Positions 25,130-37,409 of a stretch of 64,000 bases of DNA are shown in pieces. A program made the translations under genes and the position numbers. Origin of the DNA: Blasia pusilla (Eukaryota; Marchantiophyta; Marchantiopsida; Blasiales). Position 1 is the stretch's first letter. Each line of letters starts with the position of its first letter. The stretch covers positions 16,802,001 through 16,866,000 of the forward strand of contig CM114274.1 of the NCBI GenBank assembly GCA_050084515.1. The letters are read 5' to 3'. The notes beneath the pieces are model-generated. The model was given only the letters and a program-made list of their open reading frames with translations, was not told the origin of the DNA and made no database searches.

Positions 25130-26030
25130 TTATCCCCCTAGTTCCACTTGTGATCTATCTTGGTCAATAAGGTTAGTGGCTTCGTAATTGAACCGAAACC
25201 CTTGGCGTACCGTCGATAGAAGTTTGCCAATCCCATGAATGCACGAACTTGACTCATATCTATAGGGCGTGTGTGGAATGAGTGAGATAGCATCTACCTT
25301 TTTCTGTTGCACACCAAGGTCACCTAAGTATATTGTATGATTTAAGTACTCAATGTAGTAGAAGAACTTGCACTTTCTTAGATGTAACTTCAGCCCAATG
25401 GCATGCAACTACAATCTTCGAAACATCTCATCCAGATGTAGCTAATGCTCCTCAACCAAGGTGCTAAAGACTATGAAGCCATCAATATAACACCGAGAAA
25501 AATGCACACCTACCAAGATCCTATCTATGACCCTCTGAAACTCTACCGGGGCATTCTTTAACCCAAATGGTAAGAAACGCCACTAGTACAAACAATCCTT
25601 CCCGTGAGCATCGATGCCCCACAATGCTGTCTTCTAAATTGCCTCTAATCTAATATACAACTGATGGTGTCTGGTTTGAAGATCCAACGAACTAAAAACC
25701 TTTGCATGCCCAATAGCATCAAAGATCTCCTCAGGGGTGGGCATGACATACATATTGGACTTCGTCTATCGATTGATAGGTCGATAATCTCCACACATCC
25801 GTCTATTCGTCTAGTTGCTATGCTCATTTTTCTTGGAGGGCATGATAGTGGCAGATGCATACTCTCCATGCAACATCTCCTCTAGTCCTTTTTCAACCAA
25901 GTCCTGGCTCCTACTTTGAATGGAAGCCCTCTCCATATCACTATACCTATAGGATCGACGAAAGATCGGCGTGTCGCTAGAAGACTTAATGCATATCCTT
26001 GGCCCCTTCATCGTATCCAAATCATGCATG
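25130..26030 (-). pseudogene. Gypsy reverse transcriptase, catalytic motif altered
   Basis: Pieces in order: RSQDLVEKGLEEML (fingers start), MCGDYRPIN, MPTPEEIFDAIGHAKVFSS, FLPFGLKNAPVEFQRVID, then CYIDGFIVFS and GLKLHLRKCKFFY. The active-site YIDD reads YIDG, so the second catalytic aspartate is gone. In-frame stops also occur after EHSN, after PINR and near LEAI. The stretch is clearly inactive but well enough preserved to place it in Ty3/gypsy. Confidence 0.85.
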
Positions 26031-29000
26031 CTAAATGCAAAGCAACTCCTATAACTCCTAAGGAACTAACGTATCCTATGCGGCTCTCCTCTTGTCAACT
26101 TATGCCCATATTTGGCTCCGAAGTCTCCATCGTGACTACGGTAGGACTCTCAGGGGCGGGTATGGGTGGTTGCTATGGTGCAACCCCATCTCAAACAACA
26201 TAACTCAATTACTCCCCTAAAACCAACTCCAAACTCTTATCGCCTCCACATGCAGGACCATCAACCACGCTCGATGATGTGGCTGCCATCTCCGACGTAC
26301 CTCCAACACATCCCAAGAAGTCCAAGGGTATCTCTCCACATCACCCCTTGCATGTCGATCTACTCGGATCTCGTCCCCTACCATTGTCTCAACTGTCTCG
26401 GTAGGCATGGGGCTCACCAATGCAAGAGTTGTGACTTATCACAACCTCATCCGACGTTGCTCAACGACTCATAAGCTGATAATCCATTTTAGGCAGTTTA
26501 GGTTCATCGCTTGATCCAAGACATGACGTTGTGATGCCTTTAATACTGACGGTATTGATGTCACTCATGTGAAAAATACCATTGCTCGCTCTCGCTCATT
26601 GGCATGGGGCTCTACCAACCCGTATGTCTGAACTTCCCAAACCAAGCCACGTTCGGCCTTCTTGTATGCAGAAGAAGCACGGAAACTCACAAAAGTGGGA
26701 AAGATTGCTCGTGGCATGCCAATTCTGTTCATCACAGTCAAGGACGGGGATCATCGTGCCTCACTACATATGATTGACAACCTGGATCTAGAATGGAATC
26801 CACCATCAAATGGGAGGGGCGCTCCACTCTCGCATACCCCCTCCGTAACACCTCATATGACACCAAGTTGGCCCATTATAAAGCTGGGTGATGTGCTTGT
26901 GAACCTACACTTGCCACATCCAAAACATTGTTGGGCCGATCTAACCAGACACCTTATGTGCATTCATCACTAACCGTGACCTCGAATCGCCCAAAATTGA
27001 CACATTCTTCAGAATGTATGGCGGAGAATGGGACTGATGATCCCGCAAGTGTTGCAAGATCCTCATCATCTCTCCCAAAACAACATGGACCAAGTCTTAG
27101 CTAACCCACTATGTAACTCATCTAGCACTTGACTCGCCCTAACATGGCCAACCAGAAATGACCAAATCGATGGTCCCTAATCGGTCCAAGTCCTACGTCC
27201 CTAGCAACAAAATATCCCTTGGTACGGAACTTTGGTACCCCTACATGGCTGATGCACACAACAAGTTTGGAAAAAGGAGGTGTAATTGCACCACAGGTTG
27301 AAGGGAAACACGCCTTGCAACCTCATCAAGCTCCACATATAGATACTAGTACACACACACTCATACTTGCAAAATAGCTGACAACCAAGTCTTGATCCCT
27401 CAAACAAGATCTGACATCCTAATACCCTCCTTAGAGATGCGCCAAATAATCGGTGTTATATCCAAGAATATCATAGTAGCACTCTCGCCTACCTTGAGTC
27501 CCCGTGACCCATCACGCTCTGGTGCAAACGTCTTGCTCCACGCCGTTTGCATGTGCTTATCGGCCAAGCGTCGGAGCTCCTCACTTGAGCCCCACAACAA
27601 CATCTCTCCTCCATGAAATGATGTAACTGCGATAACACTCCTCTCCATATAAATATCAGGCGCGGACGTGTTCCTTGCATGGACATGACCCTCAATCAAA
27701 TTATCAGGGAAAGTGATGCATGATATTGTTGAATGCAGCTAATGTCGCCATCTCTCCTCGTTGTTGCTCGATCACTCCATCTGTGAATCGAATGGCTAAC
27801 AAAGCCGAGTGGCCCATCACTTGACTGCCTTCCTAGTTTGGAGGATGCTGATTGATCCTTGTAATCTAGAGAAAATCCCATTGGATATAACACTACTCCT
27901 CCAACCAAAGCGTCATAAGACTTTGCATCGGTCACTATTGCCTTGGCTTGTACCACGGACTCATGTGATGGATGTCCCGAGCGAATCCTTACCATGACCT
28001 CATGTTGGGTGATAAATTATGTTGCACTTGCTCCACCTAAGGATGTCTGTATCTTGAATGGACAACGTTCCACATCAACCCTCGTTAGGCTAAATCTTGT
28101 AAATGACGCTTTCCCCAACATCAGAGGTTGCACTCTTGAATCCAACAATACGTGCTACGGAAAAAATACTCTATCTCCTAGACTAACCACATGGAATACC
28201 TCTCCTCAGTTATCCAACAAAAAAACTCTTGGGGAAACCAGGGCACGCTCTATCGCGTGCTTGGTAGACATCTCCGCCACCCTAGCAGCTGTAACTTGCC
28301 ATGAATGTGAGGTGGACCGCCCAAGCATAGGTTCCAAGGGCACATCCATTACCTCCTCTACAATCACGTCTAAACGTGATGCAGGGACACCACGCTCATG
28401 GTGTAGCGGCCACCCAAAAAACCTCGGCGAGCGTACCTTCCAACATCGTAACATCGAAAGCAAAAAACCATGGGGCGCGGTACATTGTAGCCGCTGCCTC
28501 CAACAATGTACTTGACACATGCTCCACTTGAGCATCTGCAGTAGGACTTGTCACACTCCCTTCTCCCATCGCCCTCTGTGCTTGCACACCAACAACATAA
28601 ACTCTCTGAGAACACTGATCAAGACCCATCGATGGGATCCTCATCGCCTCAAACAACGTGAAAGAGTGAGAAATCTTGGTCTATTTTCTGGCTTTCCCTG
28701 TTTGCAGATTCAACTCTCCAACTGCTCCATGAGTAACAAAAGCGGCTTCCTCCATCTATGGAGCCCCGCACATCCAACTAGGATCCTCTATATCTTTGGC
28801 GGCTTCACATGCCATCGATGCCATTGATTTGGAATCGAGTAATCGTATCACCATAACGTCAATCTTCCCATTGCAATTGCTCTATCTGAGCAACCATCTC
28901 AGCCTCACGCGTTGCATCTTCCTCGATGCGTCTAGGTGATGGACCTTGAGCTTTACCTCCTCAACTGGGAAATCCACCATCTCCACGGGCGAATCCAACT

Positions 29001-29732
29001 CCTCGTCTCCCAATAGGACCACATGGCGCACGACCTATAGGCCCTCATTGACCTGTAGGCCCACTTGGACCTCCAACTTGTTGTGGTGCTATCTCTAGCC
29101 CTCTATTTGGGTGTAACTCAAGGTGTAGTCTAAAACACCTGGCGCGTGTATGATCATAACTGTAATAATAATCACATTTATAGACTCATGGTGGGGATCC
29201 ATCTCCTCCTCCAAGCAGAGGCACGTGTCCACTACCATGACGGATGCAATCCCGTTGGTGATGGGCTAAACTTCATGCCCAACAAACAACTCCAGGCGAT
29301 TGCTGCTGCGCCGTGTATCACGACGTAGGTCACTATGGCACATACTCACGATAATCTCCCTGAGCTCACGGTGCCACACTCCTCTCCCGTAATCCATGTT
29401 GCTACACTCATGATGCCAGCAATTGTGACCGCTCTTGCACGTGACCCATGGTTGCTACACTCTCCTCAGCCATGTTGCGCTCAATACACTCCGCCATCTC
29501 AAAAACATCTCTCAACGTAGGTGAGGTGTGCATCAATAGTACCGCATCCCTCAACCATCTCCGCAAGTCTCGGTCCAACATTGCATACCATGCTTGGACA
29601 ACTTGGGCCTCTATTATCCCCTAGAGTGACACTAATCAAACAACGCAAGGGAGTGAATGCCTCCCGCAAACTCTCTCCCGCGCGCCTCTAGAAGTCGTGG
29701 ATGCTCCGCAATTTCTTTGTACCTATCCCTTG

Positions 29733-30164
29733 CTAGTTCCTGTGCAACTCCGCAAAGAACTCAACCACGGGGTTGAACCTTGGACGAACCCGACTGGACG
29801 ATGCAACTGCTCCAATCCAACTTACTCCTCCTAGTACATCACTGGTAGTAGAGGAAGTAGCCTCTCCTAGCTCCTCCTCCTCATCTAGAAATGGCTCAGT
29901 CCATGACGTATAGTGTGGGTCATAGTAGAGTCTCCAGGCCTCAATCTCATGGGCATACCTCTGGGAAAACTCATGGCTATTGTCCATGGGCGCCCCCTCT
30001 AAGTATTGGAACATTCCCTTCCATGCTGTGAACGGGTTGAACTCTCTAGAGTTCCTAGCCCTGTGGGAATAAAAAAAACTCCTAAACTCTATGATGAATT
30101 CGTGCAACTCTATCGTACCTACAACTCCCGAAACCCTACGTAGTCCTCTACCCCGGTCGTCCAT
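29733..30164 (-). pseudogene. Gag-like fragment of the gypsy element
   Basis: A 143-residue frame starting MDDRGRGLRRVSG contains an Arg/Phe/Trp-rich block (AWRLYYDPHYTSWTEPF) and an acidic EEEELGEATSS run. Position and orientation upstream of RT suggest gag. No CCHC zinc knuckle is visible in this frame. Assignment rests mainly on context. Confidence 0.45.
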
Positions 30165-30289
30165 CTTGTACTCCTAGATGGTAGGATCACCCACTGTGTG
30201 TGGTGATGTGCTCACAAACTCTTCTATGCCCTCCTCGTCGTTTGAGGACGACACACAAGGAGTTGGAGGCAGTCCGTCTCGTAAATACT

Positions 30290-31180
30290 TTACAAATGGA
30301 GAATATAAGGAAGTGTTAGATTATACGCATGGTGAAAATTTAAAATTATAGAATTGATGAGTAAATATAAATTTATGCTTAAATAATCATATAATTTTAA
30401 TATTTAAAAAATTGAGATATTTCATTATTTGAATTTAGAAATAACTATTTTATCATTATTTTTCAACCTCTATCTCTCAATTAATAAAATAAAATCAATC
30501 ATTTTGATCCAAAATTTGTTTCAAAATGATTTGTAGAACTCCTTCACAATGAAAGCTTGAAAGTAATAAATTTTTTAAAACATTTTCATCTGATCAAAGA
30601 ATAATTTTTTTCACTTTTCTATTAATATATTTTCTTATTTAAAAAAATGGTTTGTAATCTCCTTTCAGAAATTTAATTCAATTTAAAAATTTTCAAATAA
30701 AAAAAGAATTTTTTTAAAATGAAAAATATAATTTAAATGAAGAATATTTATAATAATTATTTCACAAGATTTTTTTAAATTTACTAGATTCAGTACAGTT
30801 ATTAAGGGTTTTTTATTCAAATTTTAATTTAGTCTAGGCAAAATCAAACGAAAATTAAAAAGAGAAAGACTTCACACGTGGCGATAATTGGGAGCCTCTT
30901 AATAGTATGATGATCAGAAAACAAAGCATTATCAAGTACGTGGAGAGAGTCATTAGATGGAAGGACACAAGACGCATTTAAGGGAAAAAGAAAACGACGA
31001 GACATTAATTAGGACGGGCCAACCCTTAAGAGGACCGAGACAGCTGAGCTCCGAAGTCCAAGTTTAGCACGAAATATTTTGTCAGTTAGTTCCGCTCAAC
31101 TACAAGACGACAAATATTACGCCTCGAAGAGCAAACTTGGGCCAAACTTAGACTTGCATTGAAGGACCGATACAGAATCT
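30290..31180. other. AT-rich spacer, no gene
   Basis: Extremely A/T-rich with oligo-A and oligo-T runs and no open frames. It separates the gypsy relic from the NPG-containing duplication block and may act as a boundary or promoter-distal spacer. The last 250 bases become more GC-balanced. Confidence 0.5.
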
Positions 31181-31185
31181 CCGCT

Positions 31186-31560
31186 TTATCGCCGAATTGC
31201 GCATTCGCATTGATTTCTCGCCGGCATTATGTTCCTCAATCCTGTCACTGGTCGCCTCCTCTCCAGGCTTGGAATTGATTTGACGGGCAGATTGCGTCTC
31301 CATGCTCTCAATCGAGGACACGACAGATATTTGACACTTACCAATTTGCGGAGGAAGTTAGAAAAGCCGTCACGGAAGTTTGGCCTCAGTGCGGGGGGGA
31401 GGAGTGTCTCCAATCCGTCTTTCAGCTGTAGCCTACTCTGTAGCCATCCTCGGGGCCGGTTCTGGCCTCTTGAGGTCTGTTTTTTGGCTCTCTATGCCCC
31501 CCACCCCTCTTTTGTACCGTGATGGGTTTCTCATCCTTTTTCTACATATATTTTATTTCT
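31186..31560 (+). other. Unassigned ORF pair
   Basis: A 97-residue plus frame (31,229-31,522) begins with an Arg/Leu-rich, acid-poor N-terminus that could resemble an organelle targeting peptide. An overlapping 75-residue minus frame (31,186-31,413) competes with it. A first exon of an unrecognised gene is possible, but no partner exon was found. It lies outside the duplicated NPG block. Confidence 0.25.
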
Positions 31561-31839
31561 CTCTGTAGCCATCTAGACTCAACAAAGAAAGGAAAACACG
31601 GAAGAAACGAGATGGGATTCCCCCGGTCTGTGTCGCAGGGGACGACAGCAGCGTAGGTACCCGCGGAACACTGTAGAGCAGATCTGGATCCGAATAAACG
31701 CCGTGTGTGCTGGTTTGGAGGATTGGTTGAAGGTCCGCAAAGTTTCCCGCATACATGGGAGAGGCGGGCCATCGGGTGAGATGCAGGATTACTCTGTGAA
31801 GTTCGACGGATGTGCTAGTCTTTTACAGATTTGAAGAGC

Positions 31840-32095
31840 GTGCACACCAGAGAGTGATGAGTGATTGACGGGCTGTAGCACGACAACGGGGAGGAGGAGA
31901 GAGGTCGATGGAGCGAGGCGAGGATTAATGAGTCGGCGATGGAGAGTAACTGGAGGAAGGGAGAGATGGACGAGGGGGCCCACGTATGAGAGAAGGCTCT
32001 GTTTGGAGAGTGAGGAGATGTTGTGCGGGGATGAGAGACGGGGAGAATGAATCGGAAGAGGGTGCAGAGTCAGTTCATTCACGGAAGTACGCCCC
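31840..32095 (+). promoter_or_regulatory. 5' flank of NPG copy A, duplicated in copy B
   Basis: GA-rich DNA shares ordered blocks with 41,360-41,630: GAGGTCGATGGAGCG, GGGCCCACGTA, GGGGAGAATGAA(T/G)CGGAAG and an AGAGTCAG...CGTTCA/TTCA end. Conservation between the two copies and the position upstream of exon 1 suggest promoter or leader sequence. No TATA box was fixed. Confidence 0.5.
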
Positions 32096-32687
32096 CACCG
32101 AGAGCGCAGAAACAATTTTGTTCTCTGCAAGTAATTATAAGGTAACGGAGACTAAGATGTAAGACATGCTGAAAAAATAAATGGGCCAGCCCGAAATTGT
32201 ACTTGTGCAATTGTCTACCGACAGCTACGATCGGGAGAACGAGCGGCCTGCGACAGTGGCGTGCCGGCAATCCAGCCTTAATCTCTCCTAAAATATGGCT
32301 GTCTACCCTCTCTGCTTCATTTTCCCCTTCTCTCATCCCTGCACCATATCACCTGCACCATACCACCAAACAGTGCTGTTTCTACATTGGTGGGCCCCAC
32401 ATTCTCTTCTCCTCTTCCCTGCATCTCCGTCAACTCGTTCATTCTCGACCTCCTCACACATTTTCTCTCGCTCCATGGGGTACTCAATCCCTGTCTCCGT
32501 ATTGCGAATTTTCTGTCGATCTATGGTGACGGACCGGAGGTTGAGATGGCGGACATGGAAGGAGATTAGAGAGGTCGCTTTGTTCTCTGATGGTGATGTT
32601 TTGCTGGTTCTCCACGCAGGCGAACGAGGTGAGGGGCAGTGTGTACCATCCGGTATCGCTGGACTTGCGAAGTAGGGGTCCGTGACA

Positions 32688-32918
32688 ATGTTGTGCACAT
32701 GTTCTCGAGAGCAGTATCATTTTGAGGAAGCAATTGCGACTCCTCCAGATGGTTTGGCCACAAGAGACGTCTCTCAAGTGAGTGGACTGTCCGCGAATAT
32801 TATAGAAGGAGAGGCTAGGCTGGACGAGGGCTGTGTCGAAGAAGCTGAAACGTGTCTTCGAGAAGCACTTTCGCTTAATAATGAGGTTGTACATTGCTGG
32901 ACATGGAAGTCTTGTCGC

Positions 32919-32964
<46 letters not shown>

Positions 32965-35949
32965 CTGTGCTACGACAGGCGCTACATAATTAGTAAAGTA
33001 TACCTGTGTGTGTTCAGAGTCTTCTCTTTATCTGAATTGGTACTCCTGTCCAATGACAATGAGAGTGAATCGTTCTTGTGGACGTAGGAAGCTCGGGCAC
33101 TTTTAGGACGGGTGGAATATCAACGAGGGAACTTCGAAGGGGCACTGCAGGTCCTGGAAGGGATCGACATAACTGTTTTGGTTCCACGTTTGCGGTACTT
33201 GGCGTCCGATAAGGCTCGCCACCGGCGCTATCGCACACGCTTTGAGGGTGCCCTCTCTGCCTGTTTACGTACTGCAAATCTTCTTCTTGAAGCTATATAT
33301 TTGAAAGCCAAGTGCTTCCATTATCTAGGTCGTCTAGCAGGTAAGACCATCTTTGATAAATACATGTAGTTTAGAAGGAAATGGAACTAGAGATTTGATT
33401 ATTAGCCGTTTTGGTTTCCGCAGAAATTTGAAAATTTGCACCCGTGGTTAGGAAGGTCTACACTGGCACGAAAGGTCCTGGTTCAAATGTGCACTGGGTT
33501 TGAGGCCTCGAATTCTATTGTTTTTCTTTCACCTCTCGAGTCTTGACTCGTTTTGATCTCCACTCTGGACGTAGATATCTGGAGGTTTGGATTTAATGGC
33601 CAGTGCTTCTAAGGTGACAGGTTTCCAGATTGGCTTTCATGATCTTGAATAAGACTAAAATTACTGTGTCCAAGAACTAATTGATGGGCCGTGCAATTGC
33701 AGAAGCTGCACAGGAGTGTAAAAACGTGATGGACCTTCTGGAATCTGCCCTTCCTCAAGGGTTACCATCAGCATGGATAGGTGACAACAAGCTGTCGGAG
33801 ACCATTGGGAAATCTGTAGAGCTTCTTCCACACACTTTAATTGAAGCAGGTCAAGTACAAGAAGCAATTAGTGCCTACCGACGAGCTCTCCTTGGACCTT
33901 TCAACCTGGATGAGGGATATTTGGCACGTATTCACAAAGAGTTTGCCATGTTGCTGCTGTATGGAGGTGTAGAGGCGTCAGCTCCATGGTTAGGGTCACA
34001 AAGTGAAGGTGCCTTTGTTCCAAAAAATAATACAGAAGAGGCCATCTTACTCTTCCTACTCCTTTTAAGACAGTGCACTCTCAGGTTGATCCCTTGGGAT
34101 CCAACTGTAGTTGACCACCTCAGCTTTGCTCTTTCAGTATCGGGGCAGTCTGAGTTTCTAGCCCAACAGTACGAGATGCTGTTGCCTGGTATTCAAAGTA
34201 GGTCAGAGCGATGGTATAACCTTGCACTTTGTTACAGTGGAGCGTCCCAAGATGATGTTGCATTGAATCTTCTGAGGAAGTCGTTGAACCAAGTGGAAAA
34301 GCCGAATGATGTTCCTTCTCTACTACTCGCTGCTAAGCTTTGTGCAAAAAAGATCCAGCTTTCCAGTGAAGGTGCGAGCTATGCGGAGAGGGCGGTGGAA
34401 AATGCAAAGGGTGTCTATGAGCACATGAAGGGCACAGCCTTGCATGTGTTAGGGGTTGTTCTGGGTTTGAAGGTGAAGGCTTCTCTCTCTGATTCTGAGA
34501 GAACGAAGCTGCAAGCCCAAGCCCTGAGTGCCTTACAGGCAGCTGCCTCATTGGAGAAGGATGATCCTAAGGTTATTTTTGACCTGGGACTGGAGTATGC
34601 AGAGCAGAGGAATCTTACCTTAGCCTTTGATTGTGTGAAGAAGTTCATAGATCTGAGTAGCGGGGCATCAGTCCAGGGCTGGAAATTGCTGGCACTCATT
34701 CTGTCAGCACAACAGCGGTTTGTGGATGCTGAAGGTGCACTGGATGCAGCCCTAGATGATACAGGAAAGTGGGAGCAGGGGGAGTTACTCCGCATGAAGG
34801 CAAAGATACAGATGGCACAGGGTCAGTTTATGCAGGCAGTGGAAACGTACAGGTTGTTGCTTGCGCTGGTGCAAGCTCAAAGGAAAAGTTTTGAGGCAGG
34901 AAGTTGGAAACACAAGGTAAATGGTTCGAACAATTCATCCCAATAATGGAACATGAATGTTATTTTGGAGTGGGAATATGTTGGGTTATTGAGACCCAGA
35001 GTCGGATAGCTTTTACTACCCCGGAGTCAGTGTCCAATCTGCACTCACCAGAGTTTCACATGTTGTGGGATTGGCAATGAATGACGGGAAGAGGATTGCT
35101 TGCCTTGTGTTGGTGTGGTGCTGGAGGAAAGTGTAAGGTGAATGATCTTATAGCCACTGTCTCTTTTGCAAGCAGGTATGGGATGTTGTACAACAAGTGG
35201 AGGTGTGGCAAGGGCTAGCGTTGGTGTATACATCTCTGGAACAATGGCGTGATGCAGAAATTTGCTTGGAAAAGGCTCAAGGCTTGAAAGGTTCATGTGC
35301 CGTAACTTGGCATGCAGCGGGTGAGTTGTGCACTCACTTTCCTTGGCGGATGTATGTGGGATGACTTGTAGAATGCAACAGAAGGAGCTTAATGTAACCA
35401 TAGAAGATTTGATGGTGCAAAGTTGCTTAGTGTACTCTCTAGGCCTAGGAAGGTGTTTGACTCATGTGAGAATCCGATTGGAGGCGGAGCTCTGCAAAAT
35501 TGTTCATTTGGGAATGGCGTCTGATGTCAAAGGTTAGGAGCAGAGGGCCACGTTCTGAGATAACATCCTTGAAGTTCTGTTGATGAGCAAATTGAATGCT
35601 TCTGTGCTTTTCAGGTGCTTTGCATGAGGCCAGGAACAATATCCAAGATGCATTGGCATCTTACAATAATGCTCTTGCGGTGGACCCTGACCATGTGCCT
35701 AGCAAAGTATCTACTGGTGCTTTATTGAGAGAAAGGGGTGGTAATTCGCTTCCTGTAGCTCGAAGCTTCTTGACTGATGCCCTGCGGTCAGAACCTACCA
35801 ATCATCTTGCTTGGTATAATTTGGGAATGCTTCACAAAGTAGAGGGCCGCGCTCGTGAAGCTGCAGAGTGTTTCCAAGCAGCCTTGTTATTGGAGCAATC
35901 AGTTCCTGCAGAGAAGTTTAGTTCCATTCCCCCAGCTCTGTTCTGGTAA
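32688..35949 (+). CDS. NPG/NPGR-family TPR protein, copy A, five exons
   Basis: Exons 32,688-32,885, 33,088-33,340, 33,703-34,916, 35,176-35,320 and 35,615-35,949 are joined by GT-AG introns in phases 0, 1, 0 and 1 to 2,145 bases (714 residues). The start MLCTCSREQYHF and the GLATRDVS and EARALLGRVEYQRGNFEGAL blocks match the N-terminus of NPG proteins. TPR units follow through most of the chain (IEAGQVQEAISAYRRALLG; KVIFDLGLEYAEQRNLTLAF; HLAWYNLGMLHKVEGRAREA), ending SSIPPALFW. In Arabidopsis, NPG1 binds calmodulin and is needed for pollen germination. NPG proteins are TTC7-like scaffold subunits that bring PI4-kinase alpha1 to the plasma membrane. An in-frame TAG lies just upstream of the ATG, supporting this start unless an upstream exon exists. 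No damage is seen, so it is probably functional. Confidence 0.9.
32920..32958 (+). repeat. (CT)n microsatellite in intron 1 of copy A
   Basis: A 39-base CT run just after the exon 1 donor. No comparable run occurs in the decayed intron 1 of copy B. Confidence 0.9.
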
Positions 35950-36540
35950 TACCACCTTCAGTCCCTCTGTTTTGGTTTGCAGGAAGGACTGTGGAAGGGA
36001 GTAGATGAACCCTCTGCATTTTGATGTGCTAGGAGGGTGTCAAGGAAGTAGATGAACGAAATGAGGCAAATGGTGAGTGACAGAAAGCACCTGGCCCACA
36101 TTGGGCTATTGATTGTAGACCTAGATTCTTTGAAGATGACAGGCATCAATGACCATAAAGCAGGCATGTCCAACCGACATTTCAGAGGCAGGACAGAAAG
36201 TCTCTGGTTGAAAGAGGATGTAGATTTTATAGTGCTTCTGATAGTTATATTAGAAGAGTGTAAAGATTTCTCCATGAAAGATACTCCTGGTTCTCTTTCC
36301 CTATCGATTCCAAATGTAATGCAGGATGTGTCTAGAGATGTAGGGGCAGTGTCAATTGGGGAACGCAACTTTCCATCAAAATGTATTGCAGTATGTTCTA
36401 GTATGATTCTAGAGATTCAAGGCGTTGATTACGGTAGTGGTGTCGGTGGGTCTAAGGACCAATTGATAGGACCACGGATAGTTCCCCAGTGTAGAAATGA
36501 GGGCAGTCCACCAAGTTAGCTATGGGATAGACTGGTCCCA
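35950..36540 (+). other. 3' flank of NPG copy A, duplicated in copy B
   Basis: After the stop codon, blocks GTAGATGAACCCTCT, ATGGTGAGTGA and CACATTGGGCT also occur after the copy B stop (48,200-48,480). The shared part is probably 3' UTR and marks the right side of the duplication. The 155-residue plus frame at 36,052-36,519 has no domain and no support. Confidence 0.55.
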
Positions 36541-37120
36541 AGGAGAACCGCTGCAGGAGAAAGTGGTGTTTTTTCGGGTACATGCCAGGAAGCAGTACTG
36601 CTCATGGTATGCAGATCTCTTTTGATCGTGGTCAATAGATTGCCGGGGTGCATGACACCCCTTGATCTAAGGTTGCGTATTTACAAGAAACATTTTAGTG
36701 ACCTTGAAGAAATATTAATTAAATACTTGAATCAGAGATAGAATTCTATTGGGATAGAAGTTTTTATCAAAGAAGTGTCCCAATCAGAATTTGGAAGGAA
36801 CGAGTAGAGTGAAAGTGTGAAGTAATTAGAAGGCTTGTCGGTGACACAGTTTACACTGACCAGCTTGGTCTAGGGTCGCGACAGAAATTCAAATTTCTGC
36901 CCGTGAAATGAACACTCGATTGATGCTTGGCTTACGGTGCAGTGTGCTTCAGGGTGATGCTTCACTCCATTCCCCTGTGAACTGGAGCATTCAAACATCA
37001 CGTCGTGCCGCTTGAACTTGTCCTGGTGCTCAGTCCAGAAACGCGGACTGTTCAAATTAAGATCGTTTTAAGGTGATGACAGCACATAGGCAGCTGCTGA
37101 TCATTGCGGATAGATGGTAA
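36541..37120. other. No gene recognised
   Basis: There are no domain-bearing frames. A self-complementary GAAATTCAAATTTC sits at about 36,883-36,897. Similar wording (CAGAAATTTG...TTGCACCCGTGG) occurs in intron 2 of copy A at about 33,422, possibly a small dispersed repeat. Confidence 0.35.
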
Positions 37121-37409
37121 AGTGTCGAAATATAACAACTGATGGCGGAGCAGTCCGTGGAGGTGCGTCTAGTTTGAAATCCTTTCAACTGGAGTGCAGT
37201 GGGGAATCGTTCAACAAAAAAAAGCATTGCCCTTATTTGCGTGATGGGAACTTACACTTTCTGTAGAGTGTCGAAATATAACAACTGATGGCGGAGCAGT
37301 CCGTGGAGGTGCATCTAGTTTGAAATCCTTTCAACTGGAGTGCAGTGGGGAATCGTTCAACAAAAAAAAGCATTGCCCTTATTTGCGTGATGGGAACTTA
37401 CACTTTCTG
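37121..37409 (+). repeat. Recent 146-bp tandem duplication
   Basis: Two 143-bp copies (37,121-37,263 and 37,267-37,409), each AGTGTCGAAATATAACAACT to CTTACACTTTCTG, are separated by TAG. They differ at one base that I could see (GCGTCT versus GCATCT, near 37,166 and 37,312). Near identity indicates a recent duplication. Confidence 0.9.

Larger units (their letters stand above)
24013..30164 (-). mobile_element. Large decayed Ty3/gypsy element
   Basis: Minus-strand translation in changing frames yields, in 5'-3' order, a gag-like block (29,733-30,164), unassigned polyprotein stretches (26.2-28.7 kb), reverse transcriptase (about 26,030-25,130), RNase H (25,007-24,777) and a post-RNase H spacer (24,709-24,013). 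Integrase would be expected next but is not found before the LTR fragment at 23.4-23.9 kb. No LTR pair was identified. Many stops and shifts show long inactivity. Sequence style and gene order place it in the Ty3/gypsy superfamily; the lineage is not determined. Confidence 0.75.

Noticed and set aside
33440-33505. tRNA-like or SINE-like box (GGTTCAAATG) in intron 2 of copy A
   Set aside because: Only a B-box-like match; no cloverleaf could be folded and no A box at proper spacing.
34415-34795. Minus ORFs opposite NPG exon 3 (also 46,691-46,975)
   Set aside because: These are shadows of the strongly coding plus strand, duplicated along with it.
36052-36519. 155-residue plus ORF after NPG copy A
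   Set aside because: No domain; the corresponding stretch after copy B is not open, and it is more likely 3' UTR or flank.
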